Below, piece by piece: positions 1-5,246 of a stretch of 5,246 bases of DNA. The stretch is from Acidobacteriota bacterium. Its GTDB lineage: Bacteria; Acidobacteriota; Vicinamibacteria; Marinacidobacterales; SMYC01. The position numbers were made by a program, and so were the translations under genes. The stretch's first letter is position 1. Every line of letters starts with the position of its first letter. The DNA is taken from the NCBI GenBank assembly GCA_029263435.1, contig JAJCXL010000355.1:1-5246 (forward strand), in the 5' to 3' direction. Below the pieces are notes generated by a model, which ran no database searches, was not told the origin of the DNA, and was given only the letters and a program-made list of their open reading frames with translations.

Positions 1-231
1 GAGCACGACTTCCTCCATCGGCTTCCGGAAGGGGTCGACCTCGACCAGGCGCCTGTGAGTATCATCATGACCCCCGATCCAGAGTGGCTCAGCCCTTCCG
101 ATTCCGTGGCTCAAGCTCTTAACTTCATGAGCGATCGAGGCTATCGAAGGGTTCTCGTTCGCGCGGAGAGTGGCGCCCATACCGTCCTCTCCGTGGACGA
201 CGTCCTCGACTTCATGCGAGAGGCGACTTGA
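1..231 (+). CDS. CBS-domain protein, C-terminal fragment (5' end outside window)
   Basis: The frame is open from the first base to the TGA at 229-231, giving 76 residues. Residues 1-15 look like the end of a first CBS repeat and linker (EHDFLHRLPEG, compare the ERDFLRR type). Residues 18-76 form a second CBS repeat: V-x-x-I-M-T-P-D-P near the start, L-S-P-x-D-S-V-A-x-A-L in the middle, then G-Y-R-R-V-L-V and a closing L-S-V-D-D-V-L-D-F-M. Tandem CBS repeats usually bind adenine nucleotides or related ligands and act as cytoplasmic sensor modules, alone or fused to a transporter or enzyme. The N-terminus is missing, so a stand-alone CBS protein cannot be told from a fusion. It lies 16 nt before the ion-channel gene on the same strand, which suggests co-transcription and possibly a regulatory link. 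Confidence 0.85.
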   Translation, partial: EHDFLHRLPEGVDLDQAPVSIIMTPDPEWLSPSDSVAQALNFMSDRGYRRVLVRAESGAHTVLSVDDVLDFMREAT

Positions 232-234
232 TCC

Positions 235-240
235 GGTGAG
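235..240 (+). promoter_or_regulatory. Ribosome binding site of the ion-channel gene
   Basis: GGTGAG lies 7 nt before the ATG at 248 and only 3 nt after the stop of the CBS gene. It favours ATG 248 over the in-frame GTG at 236, which overlaps this motif, and over the upstream ATG at 170, which would overlap the CBS gene by 62 nt and add an unlikely Pro/Ser-rich leader. Confidence 0.45.
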
Positions 241-247
241 CAAGCCG

Positions 248-964
248 ATGGTCCGTCGAGGGTTGATTGGCCGCTTGGCTCACGGGCTGATGCAACCCTC
301 GGAGGAGAGCATGACCGTTCTCCTCGTTTGGCTCGTCATTCTGCTCTTCGTCGCCTCACCGCTTCTCCCGCGCGAAGGAGCGGGTGCTTATCTACTCCAC
401 GCGCTGTTCTCGCTGGTGCTGCTGTCGAGCACGTTCTCGCTGCCGAAGCGGTTGCGAACCATCAGCGCAGTGATCGCAGTGCTCTCGTTCGGAACGGGCT
501 GGCTGACCTATGCGGTCGCGGCGCCGCCCTTGTTTATCGCGAACGTCGTGTTCACGATCACATTCGTCGGGATCGCGACCCTTGGCATCTTGACCCGCAT
601 CCTCGCCCCGGGGCCGGTCACTCGGTTCCGGATCCACGGCGCGATCGTCGTTTACCTTCTCAGCGGTTTGTTTTTCGGCCTGGTCTTCGCGTGTATCTTT
701 CTGCTCGACCATGCGGCATTCAACACTCCGGAGACGGTGTGGGAAGGCTCGCTGCGATTGCAGTACGACAAGCTTCTAGGCCGCTTCACTTATTTCAGCT
801 TCGTCACTCTGACGACGTTGGGCTATGGCGACATCACTCCGATCAACGGTGCCGCCCGACAGCTAGTGGTGCTCGAAGCACTCATGGGACAGCTCTACCC
901 GGCGGTGCTCCTCGCGCGCCTCGTGTCGATGGAGCTCGCATCGAGGCCTAACGGCACTGATTGA
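248..964 (+). CDS. Six-helix potassium-channel-like protein (Ion_trans_2 pore)
   Basis: This is a 238-residue inner-membrane protein predicted to pass K+ or a similar cation. The selectivity filter T-T-L-G-Y-G-D is at residues 189-195, preceded by a pore helix (about 178-189) and followed by I-T-P. Hydrophobic segments lie at about 23-40, 47-63, 71-90, 95-119 and 130-153, with the inner pore helix at about 204-228 ending Q-L-Y-P-A-V-L-L-A-R-L-V, as in many bacterial two-helix-pore channels. None of the first four helices carries the regular Arg/Lys spacing of a voltage-sensing S4, so voltage gating is not indicated. No RCK/TrkA-N nucleotide domain follows the pore. The upstream CBS protein, 16 nt away, could supply regulation in trans, but that is inference. 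The start is set by the GGTGAG site; GTG 236 is the alternative. The exact substrate is unproven. Confidence 0.92.
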   Translation: MVRRGLIGRLAHGLMQPSEESMTVLLVWLVILLFVASPLLPREGAGAYLLHALFSLVLLSSTFSLPKRLRTISAVIAVLSFGTGWLTYAVAAPPLFIANVVFTITFVGIATLGILTRILAPGPVTRFRIHGAIVVYLLSGLFFGLVFACIFLLDHAAFNTPETVWEGSLRLQYDKLLGRFTYFSFVTLTTLGYGDITPINGAARQLVVLEALMGQLYPAVLLARLVSMELASRPNGTD

Positions 965-976
965 GCGTCGGAAGCG

Positions 977-1537
977 CTATTGCTTCTGCTCTACGTCCTG
1001 GACTTCGATCGGATCGCTTGCGGTGGCTTCGACCTCGAGCGTGCCGGTTCTGGTCACGTTGATCTTCACTGCCTCGGCGAGTCGACCTCGACCGTTGCCC
1101 CGGTTGTTGAGCTGCAAGTGAAACACGCCTACGGGGCCCTCTGGATCGCCGGGCGGCTCGTCTCCGGGGAAGTACAAAGGCTTGTTGGTGACGAGCACCA
1201 CCGTGCTTCCGTTCTCACCAGGAAAGACGCGAACGTAGCCGATGCGGCGCGTGAGTCCGCCCGTCACTTTGGCTTCCCCGAAGTTGCCCTCGCGGAGCGC
1301 CTCCATCAAAGCGTCGGTGCCGCCGTCTGCCAAGGTTTTCTGAAGCGCGTCCGCGTTCTCTTGCGTAGAGAACTCGCGAATCCTCAAATCGAGCGCGACC
1401 ACTTCCTCGCGCAGGCCTTTCTTGCGCACCAGCTTTGCGGAATAAATCTGCTCGGCGTCGGTCGCTTCTTGGGAGCTCGCAAGCCCCGCGAAGGCCAGAA
1501 GAGCGAGGCTCGCTCCGGCGAAGTTTCTCAAATGCAT
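977..1537 (-). CDS. Conserved secreted protein of unknown function
   Basis: This 186-residue protein has a clear Sec signal peptide: Arg at position 4, a hydrophobic run at about 7-20, and a likely cleavage at A-S-S/Q around residue 22. There is no lipobox cysteine, so it is probably periplasmic or secreted. The mature part has a charged, probably helical first half (about 25-85) and a beta-rich second half: Y-V-R-V-F-P at 101-106, V-V-L-V-T-N-K-P-L-Y-F-P-G-D at 113-126, P-V-G-V-F-H-L-Q-L at 135-143, and G-R-G-R-L-A-E-A-V-K at 149-158. This arrangement (V-T-x-[KR]-P-x-x-F, then a glycine-rich turn, then a lysine strand) recalls small secreted proteins common in Acidobacteriota genomes, from memory and not searched. 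It lies 97 nt after the TonB receptor on the same strand. The ATG is supported by GAGGG 5 nt upstream (1543-1547). No function can be assigned. Confidence 0.8.
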   Translation of the reverse strand: MHLRNFAGASLALLAFAGLASSQEATDAEQIYSAKLVRKKGLREEVVALDLRIREFSTQENADALQKTLADGGTDALMEALREGNFGEAKVTGGLTRRIGYVRVFPGENGSTVVLVTNKPLYFPGDEPPGDPEGPVGVFHLQLNNRGNGRGRLAEAVKINVTRTGTLEVEATASDPIEVQDVEQKQ

Positions 1538-1578
1538 CTCATCCCTCTGTCATTCGCGTAGCTGAGGCCCGTGACGGT

Positions 1579-1626
1579 CGTCGTTTCGGCCGCGGGCGGT
1601 TCGGGCCAGTATACGGTGAAACGACG
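1579..1626. repeat. Inverted repeat in the gap between receptor and secreted-protein genes
   Basis: CGTCGTTTC (1579-1587) and GAAACGACG (1618-1626) are perfect 9-base complements, 30 bases apart. GGCC at 1588-1591 can continue the stem with GGCC at 1604-1607, leaving a 10-base bulge on one side. Read on the minus strand it sits between the receptor stop and the secreted-protein ribosome binding site. No T-run follows it, so it is more likely an mRNA-stabilising or processing hairpin than a classical terminator. It could also be chance. Confidence 0.4.
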
Positions 1627-1634
1627 CATCGCCT

Positions 1635-3956
1635 CTAGAACCTCCAGTCCAAGAACAGGCGCAAGCTTCGGCTCGACAGCGGGTGGAAGTGTACGTCATC
1701 GACGCCCACCGGCTCACCCGGTAAGCGCGACTCATAGTAATACTCGATATCGTTGGCCTTGGAGTCGAGCACGTTGAATATCTCGACCCCGAGATCCACG
1801 CCGGCCGGAAGCCGGTAGGCGACTCTGGCGGTGACGAAGGTGGAGCCGTTGGAAGGTACGCTTCGATCTTCGGTCAGCGTGCGTGCCCCGAAATAGCGAA
1901 GCCGCACGCTGGCCGACCAGGCCCGCCAATCCTCGAGGGCTACCCCTGCCGCGAGGACTTTCCCCATCGCGCCGGGAATCCCGTCGTTGCGGTCGTTGTC
2001 GTTGAACCGGGCGCGAGTGAGTGCGAGGTCGAGGTCGAGCTTCACGTGCCGTGACAGCTGATAGTAATTTTGAATCTCGACCCCCGTACGTCGACTCGGG
2101 CGGCTTGCCTCGGTCGCGCCACCGTCGCCGACGAAGACGAGCTCGGAATCCAGGTCCAGCCCGAAGAACGTGACCGCGGTGTGAAGCTTGTCGAGCGCTT
2201 GAGTTCTGAATCCGAAGTCGTAGCCCCACGCGCGCACGAGCGGATCCACCGCGCTCGCCGGAGCGCCGGTGACCGGATCCACGGAGATGGTGGCCCCCCG
2301 GGCGTCGTTGCTGTGGAAGCCGCCGCCGTAGTTCGCGTAGATCTCGGTGTCGCGCCACGGTCCAAGGATGAGCGAGAGCTTCGGACTCGCCAACCCAGCG
2401 CTCGCTTGTCCCGAGTTCGCAGAAAGGTCGCTCGCAACATCGACGCGATAGAAATCGGCCCGCAACCCGAATACGCTCCGGAGCCATGAGCTCCACCGAA
2501 CGCGGCTTTCGAAAAAGGGAGCGGCGCCGAGCTGTGAGATAGCGTCGGTGCGGGTCGTCGCGAGCCGCTGCTGTTGTCTAGAGGAGAACAACCCGTTGTC
2601 GATCCAGTCCTGCCGCAGGTCGAGCCCGGCGACGTTCTCGACGGAGCGGCCGTCCCACTCGGAAAGCCACGTGTGCTTGAAGGTGAGTCCGAAAACGGTG
2701 CGCTCGTCACGTTGCTCGAACTGGTCGCCATTGTCGCTATCCGTGAGCGCGTAGGTGAAGTTGGAGAACAGTGCCATGTCATAGCGAAGTGCGTAGGCTT
2801 GCACGTTGGTGAACGACGTTTCGTGCGTTGTCCAGTACTCACCCCACACGCTGTAGCGGCTCGACGTGCCGCCATCCGAACGATCGACGAAGCCGAAACG
2901 AGAGAGCTCTCCGGACTCCACCGCGCGCCGTGGGATCTGATCGGTGGAGCTCCAATCGCCGTCGTAGCCGGCGGCGCTGAGCCTGAACCCGCCGCGATCG
3001 CCCCGACGGGCATAGCGCACCAACGCGCTTATCTTCTGGAAATCATCCGGGCGATCCCAGGGGCCGTCGTCCTGAGTGACGTCGACTGCCCCTAGCAGGT
3101 CGCCCCCGCCGATACGGGTGGAGCCCGCCGCCAGGGCCCGAGCGTAGTTGAACGAGCCGCCGGTCACGCGAACGATGGACTCGTCGAGCTGATCGAAGAA
3201 CGTGAACCGTGCGGCGCCCGCCGCGGAGAAATCACCTTCCTCGGCGAAGTAAGGCCCTTTGCGGTAGTTGACCTTCTCGACGAGCTCGGGAATGAGAAAG
3301 TTGAGATCCGCGTAACCCTGGCCGTGCCCGTGAGAAGGCATGTTGACGGGCACTCCTTCGAGTGTCAGCCGGAAGTCGGTGCCATGGTCGAGGTTGAAGC
3401 CGCGAACGAAATACTGATTCGCCTTTCCGCCGCCGCTATGCTGGGTTGCGACCATACCGGGGACAGCCTCGAGCACATCGCCGGGCCGTGACACCGCTCG
3501 GGATGCGAGCTCTCTTTGACCGACGACGCCGTCAGTGGCGGAGTCCGCGACGCGGAGCATGTCATCCGCGCGTCCCGTGACCGAGACCACCTCGCTCACT
3601 CGGAGCGGGTCGTCCGGAACGACGAGCACGACTTCCGAGACCTGGTCCGTGTCGACGTCGATGATGTCCGTCGCCACCGCGCGAAGCTCGGTCTCGACGA
3701 GGACCTGATACGTTCCGGGTGCGATCCCCGGGAAGGTGAAGGTGCCGTCCGACGCGGTGCGGGTCGAGCGATCGACCTCGAGCACCCAGACCCGCGCGTT
3801 TCCGATCGCCGCTCCGGCGGCGCTTTCGACTCTACCGCGAAGCTCTCCGGAAAACGCTTGCGCGACGTGCGTGCCGAAGACGAGCGCGAGCACAAAGGCG
3901 GCGACCGTAAAACAACAACGTCGTCGTGACTCTCGCAGATAGCTCTGCTCTAACAT
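1635..3956 (-). CDS. TonB-dependent outer-membrane receptor with N-terminal carboxypeptidase-regulatory-like domain
   Basis: This 773-residue receptor probably imports a scarce substrate across the outer membrane using TonB/ExbBD energy. A signal peptide covers residues 1-34 (cleavage after A-Q-A). Residues 36-113 form a carboxypeptidase-regulatory-like beta-sandwich (G-x-L-R-G-R-V, then S-D-G-T-F-T-F-P-G-I-A-P-G-T-Y). A TonB-box-like stretch E-V-V-S-V-T-G is at 122-128. The plug (about 138-250) contains R-P-G-D-V-L-E-A-V-P-G, H-S-G-G-G-K-A-N-Q-Y-F-V-R-G-F-N and P-S-H-G-H-G-Q-G-Y-A-D-L-N-F. The rest is a beta-barrel ending L-R-L-F-L-D-W-R-F, with the terminal phenylalanine used for barrel assembly. 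The domain content looks complete. AGGGAG (3962-3967) lies 5 nt before the ATG. HxH motifs occur in the plug (H209, H211) and near the end (H756, H758). A His-rich protein gene lies 117 nt upstream, so a metal or metal chelate is a reasonable substrate guess, not shown by the sequence. Confidence 0.97.
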   Translation of the reverse strand: MLEQSYLRESRRRCCFTVAAFVLALVFGTHVAQAFSGELRGRVESAAGAAIGNARVWVLEVDRSTRTASDGTFTFPGIAPGTYQVLVETELRAVATDIIDVDTDQVSEVVLVVPDDPLRVSEVVSVTGRADDMLRVADSATDGVVGQRELASRAVSRPGDVLEAVPGMVATQHSGGGKANQYFVRGFNLDHGTDFRLTLEGVPVNMPSHGHGQGYADLNFLIPELVEKVNYRKGPYFAEEGDFSAAGAARFTFFDQLDESIVRVTGGSFNYARALAAGSTRIGGGDLLGAVDVTQDDGPWDRPDDFQKISALVRYARRGDRGGFRLSAAGYDGDWSSTDQIPRRAVESGELSRFGFVDRSDGGTSSRYSVWGEYWTTHETSFTNVQAYALRYDMALFSNFTYALTDSDNGDQFEQRDERTVFGLTFKHTWLSEWDGRSVENVAGLDLRQDWIDNGLFSSRQQQRLATTRTDAISQLGAAPFFESRVRWSSWLRSVFGLRADFYRVDVASDLSANSGQASAGLASPKLSLILGPWRDTEIYANYGGGFHSNDARGATISVDPVTGAPASAVDPLVRAWGYDFGFRTQALDKLHTAVTFFGLDLDSELVFVGDGGATEASRPSRRTGVEIQNYYQLSRHVKLDLDLALTRARFNDNDRNDGIPGAMGKVLAAGVALEDWRAWSASVRLRYFGARTLTEDRSVPSNGSTFVTARVAYRLPAGVDLGVEIFNVLDSKANDIEYYYESRLPGEPVGVDDVHFHPLSSRSLRLFLDWRF

Positions 3957-4007
3957 ACTAACTCCCTGAATGCGCGAGGGACCGGTGGCCCGCGTGCACG
4001 AAACCTG

Positions 4008-4035
4008 AAAAGACCGGGACGGGGAGGAAGTCCCG
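4008..4035 (-). terminator. Weak terminator or attenuator hairpin between His-rich gene and receptor gene
   Basis: On the minus strand CGGGAC (4035-4030) pairs with GTCCCG (4020-4015) around a 9-base loop, followed after one base by TCTTTT (4013-4008). The six-base-pair GC-rich stem and short T-tract resemble a weak intrinsic terminator. A second small hairpin, AGCTC/GAGCT at 4041-4045 and 4054-4058, lies just upstream. Placed in a 117-nt leader, this may reduce receptor expression relative to the His-rich gene or act as an attenuator. Both readings are inference. Confidence 0.3.
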
Positions 4036-4073
4036 CGTGAAGCTCCGGGTAAAGAGCTCGTTCTTACGTCTTG

Positions 4074-4505
4074 TTAGGTGAGGGAGAGTTCGGGAGGTCC
4101 GCGAGCGAGAGTCGCGAATCTTGGTCGCGACGTCGCGCGAGGAGGCGTTTGCTCGAAAACGGCAACGGCCTTAGTAGGAGGGACGACGTCGAGAGTCGGT
4201 GACGTCTCGACGAGCGCGAGCGCGAAATGTAGTGTCGAGCCACTTCCGTGGTCCTTGCTCAGAGGCTCGCGATCGTGAGACGAGGAGCCCGGAATCGGGT
4301 GGCGATGGTTCGGGTCGACTCCTGGAGGGTGTACGTGTTCCGAGGCGTCAACGACACCGTCCTGTGTTTGGACGGCACCGTGCGAATGGTCAGCACGATG
4401 ATCCAGATTGTGAAGGAACGGAAGGACGTGAAGGCAGGCGACCCACGCGACAAACAACACTCGCGCCAAGTCCTGGCGACACTCCGCCGTCAAACTAATT
4501 CGCAC
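4074..4505 (-). CDS. Small His-rich exported protein with ARGPP end, candidate metal-binding partner of the receptor
   Basis: This 143-residue protein has Arg residues at 2, 10 and 15, then a hydrophobic segment at about 16-31 (V-L-F-V-A-W-V-A-C-L-H-V-L-P-F-L) that acts as signal peptide or anchor. Twelve histidines fall between residues 26 and 93, many in pairs or near pairs (D-H-S-H at 39-42, H-V-H at 57-59, H-R-H at 67-69); none follow. The tail is Pro/Thr-rich and contains A-R-G-P-P at 134-138. Length, early membrane segment, His-rich middle and RGPP end recall DUF2946-like and related small proteins found next to TonB receptors; this is recalled, not searched. It likely binds Zn, Cu, Ni or Co in the periplasm. 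The start is GTG; a G-rich Shine-Dalgarno-like run (4517-4522) lies 11 nt upstream, a long spacing. A good promoter lies directly before it. The next gene downstream is the TonB receptor. Confidence 0.75.
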   Translation of the reverse strand: MRISLTAECRQDLARVLFVAWVACLHVLPFLHNLDHRADHSHGAVQTQDGVVDASEHVHPPGVDPNHRHPIPGSSSHDREPLSKDHGSGSTLHFALALVETSPTLDVVPPTKAVAVFEQTPPRATSRPRFATLARGPPELSLT

Positions 4506-4525
4506 GATGAGCCAATCCCCCCTTG

Positions 4526-4539
4526 ATCGACTCTTCGAT
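4526..4539. promoter_or_regulatory. Possible operator: short inverted repeat at the promoter of the His-rich gene
   Basis: ATCGA (4526-4530) and TCGAT (4535-4539) form a 5-base inverted repeat with a 4-base spacer. It overlaps the expected transcription start and the edge of the -10 element, a place where a repressor would act. It matches no Zur, Fur or CueR box that I recognise, and a 5-base match can arise by chance. Confidence 0.2.
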
Positions 4540-4566
4540 TATCGCATACCGCGGCGGGTTCGTGAA
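4538..4566 (-). promoter_or_regulatory. Sigma-70-type promoter of the His-rich/receptor genes
   Basis: Read on the minus strand, TTCACG (4566-4561) is a fair -35 element (4 of 6 to TTGACA). It is followed by exactly 17 bases and GATAAT (4543-4538), 5 of 6 to TATAAT. TG plus one base directly precedes the hexamer, giving an extended -10. Transcription would start near 4531, leaving a leader of roughly 26 nt before the GTG at 4505. This supports the His-rich gene as real and as the head of its own transcription unit, separate from the permease gene that ends at 4578. Confidence 0.5.
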
Positions 4567-4577
4567 TCGCCTCGCCG

Positions 4578-5246
4578 CTACTCCGAGCGCAGGGCTTCGG
4601 TCGGATCGACCCCGGAGGCTCGGCTGGCCGGAAGGTAGGCCGCCAACACCGCCACCGCCATCAGCGAGAAAGAGACCACGACGTAGGTCAACGGATCGGA
4701 CGCACTGACGTTGAACAAGATCGCGCTCATCAAACGCGTGAGCAGGAGCGCCGCCGCGACCCCGACGACCACCCCGGCCGTAGAGACGACCATGGCCTGT
4801 CGTAGGAACATCCCTTTCACGTCGGCGGATCGCGCGCCCAGAGCCATCCGTACCCCAATCTCGCGGGTCCGCTGAGTGACGCCGTAAGAGATGACGCCGT
4901 AGAGTCCCACCGCTCCGATGAGCAAAGCCACCGCGGAGGCGATGACCAGCAGGATCAGCGTGAAGGAGGTGCGACTCATGGAGTCTTCGAGAAGCTCGGA
5001 GACGGTGGCTACGCTCGCTACGGGTGCGCTCGGACTGACCGCCATCACGGCGTCACGAATCTCTGGAAGCAAGGACAGGTCCCCAACGCGCGGCGAGCGA
5101 ATCACATAAGCCAGGTTCCGCTGCGCGAAGTCGAGCTGGTCGCCCCAGAGATCGTTGGCGGATAGCGGCCAGAACATCACCGTCGTGGCTTTCTGATCGA
5201 CCCCGTCGTCGTGGACGTTTCCGACCACGCCCACGATCTCGCTCCA
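4578..5246 (-). CDS. MacB-like ABC transporter permease (FtsX family), C-terminal fragment
   Basis: The frame is open to the right edge (222 residues, N-terminus outside the window) and ends with TAG at 4578-4580. Residues 1-90 are the end of a periplasmic MacB-type domain, with W-S-E-I-V-G-V-V-G-N-V near the start and a typical V-A-x-V-x-T-V-S-E-L-L region at 77-86. An FtsX domain follows, with three membrane helices at about 96-118, 151-172 and 187-205. The cytoplasmic signature T-Q-R-T-R-E-I-G-V-R-M-A-L-G-A is at 124-138, and the closing Y-L-P-A-S-R-A-S-G-V-D-P-T-E-A-L-R at 204-220. This form is typical of the last FtsX domain of the large duplicated permeases (ADOP type) abundant in Acidobacteriota, but a shorter single MacB-like permease would end the same way. 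No ATPase gene is visible. The substrate is unknown, and the promoter after its stop argues against a tight operon with the His-rich gene. Confidence 0.95.
   Translation of the reverse strand, partial: WSEIVGVVGNVHDDGVDQKATTVMFWPLSANDLWGDQLDFAQRNLAYVIRSPRVGDLSLLPEIRDAVMAVSPSAPVASVATVSELLEDSMSRTSFTLILLVIASAVALLIGAVGLYGVISYGVTQRTREIGVRMALGARSADVKGMFLRQAMVVSTAGVVVGVAAALLLTRLMSAILFNVSASDPLTYVVVSFSLMAVAVLAAYLPASRASGVDPTEALRSE

Noticed and set aside
170..247. Upstream start (ATG 170) for the channel gene
   Set aside because: It would overlap the CBS gene by 62 bases and add a Pro/Ser-rich leader with no ribosome binding site. ATG 248 with GGTGAG upstream fits better.
328..951. 207-residue plus-strand open frame inside the channel gene
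   Set aside because: It is an Arg/His/Ala-rich shadow of the channel in another frame. The channel frame holds the selectivity filter and the membrane helices.
980..1561. 193-residue open frame on the plus strand opposite the secreted-protein gene
   Set aside because: The opposite strand has a clean signal peptide, a good ribosome binding site and ordered protein composition. The plus-strand frame shows none of these.
1732..3013. Long open frames on the minus strand (1732-2496 and 2042-3013) overlapping the receptor gene
   Set aside because: They lie in other frames of the receptor gene, are rich in Arg, Ser and Pro as expected from shifted GC-rich codons, and show no domain. The receptor frame is intact from end to end, so no frameshift is needed.
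2574..3095. 173-residue plus-strand open frame inside the receptor gene
   Set aside because: It is antisense to the well-supported beta-barrel region and its translation shows no signal, membrane or domain pattern.
3993..4000. CGTGCACG palindrome in the leader of the receptor gene
   Set aside because: An eight-base palindrome in GC-rich DNA is easily chance, and it has no flanking half-sites that would make it a recognisable operator.
4199..4526. Plus-strand open frames opposite the His-rich gene
   Set aside because: They have no signal or domain and no good ribosome binding site. The minus-strand frame has a promoter, an export signal and a structured His pattern.

Overview
The window is GC-rich and densely coding. 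It has a short plus-strand block on the left (1-964) converging on a longer minus-strand block (977-5246). The truncated permease at the right edge ends like the last FtsX domain of the large MacB-like permeases common in Acidobacteriota (the ADOP type). The small secreted protein at 977-1537 also recalls a family I associate with that phylum. With the TonB-dependent outer-membrane receptor, this points to a Gram-negative bacterium, most likely an acidobacterium or a relative. That assignment is inference, since there is no rRNA or other marker gene here.

Plus strand: the end of a CBS-domain protein (1-231) is followed 16 nt later by a six-helix potassium-channel-like protein with a clear TLGYGD selectivity filter (248-964). 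The close spacing suggests one operon, with a possible nucleotide-sensing CBS partner for the channel.

Minus strand, in order of transcription from the right edge: the C-terminal 222 residues of an ABC/FtsX permease (4578-5246); a 72-nt gap with a good extended -10 promoter; a small secreted or membrane-anchored His-rich protein ending in an ARGPP motif (4074-4505); a 117-nt gap with a terminator-like or attenuator-like hairpin; a 773-residue TonB-dependent receptor (1635-3956); a 97-nt gap with a 9-bp inverted repeat; and a small secreted protein (977-1537).

The most interesting part is the set His-rich protein, TonB receptor and secreted protein. The His-rich domain, the HxH motifs in the receptor plug and near its C-terminus, and a dedicated promoter fit a module for moving a divalent metal ion or its chelate across the outer membrane. 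The substrate cannot be named from sequence alone. I see no mobile element, CRISPR array, tRNA or rRNA, and no gene-free stretch longer than about 120 bases.
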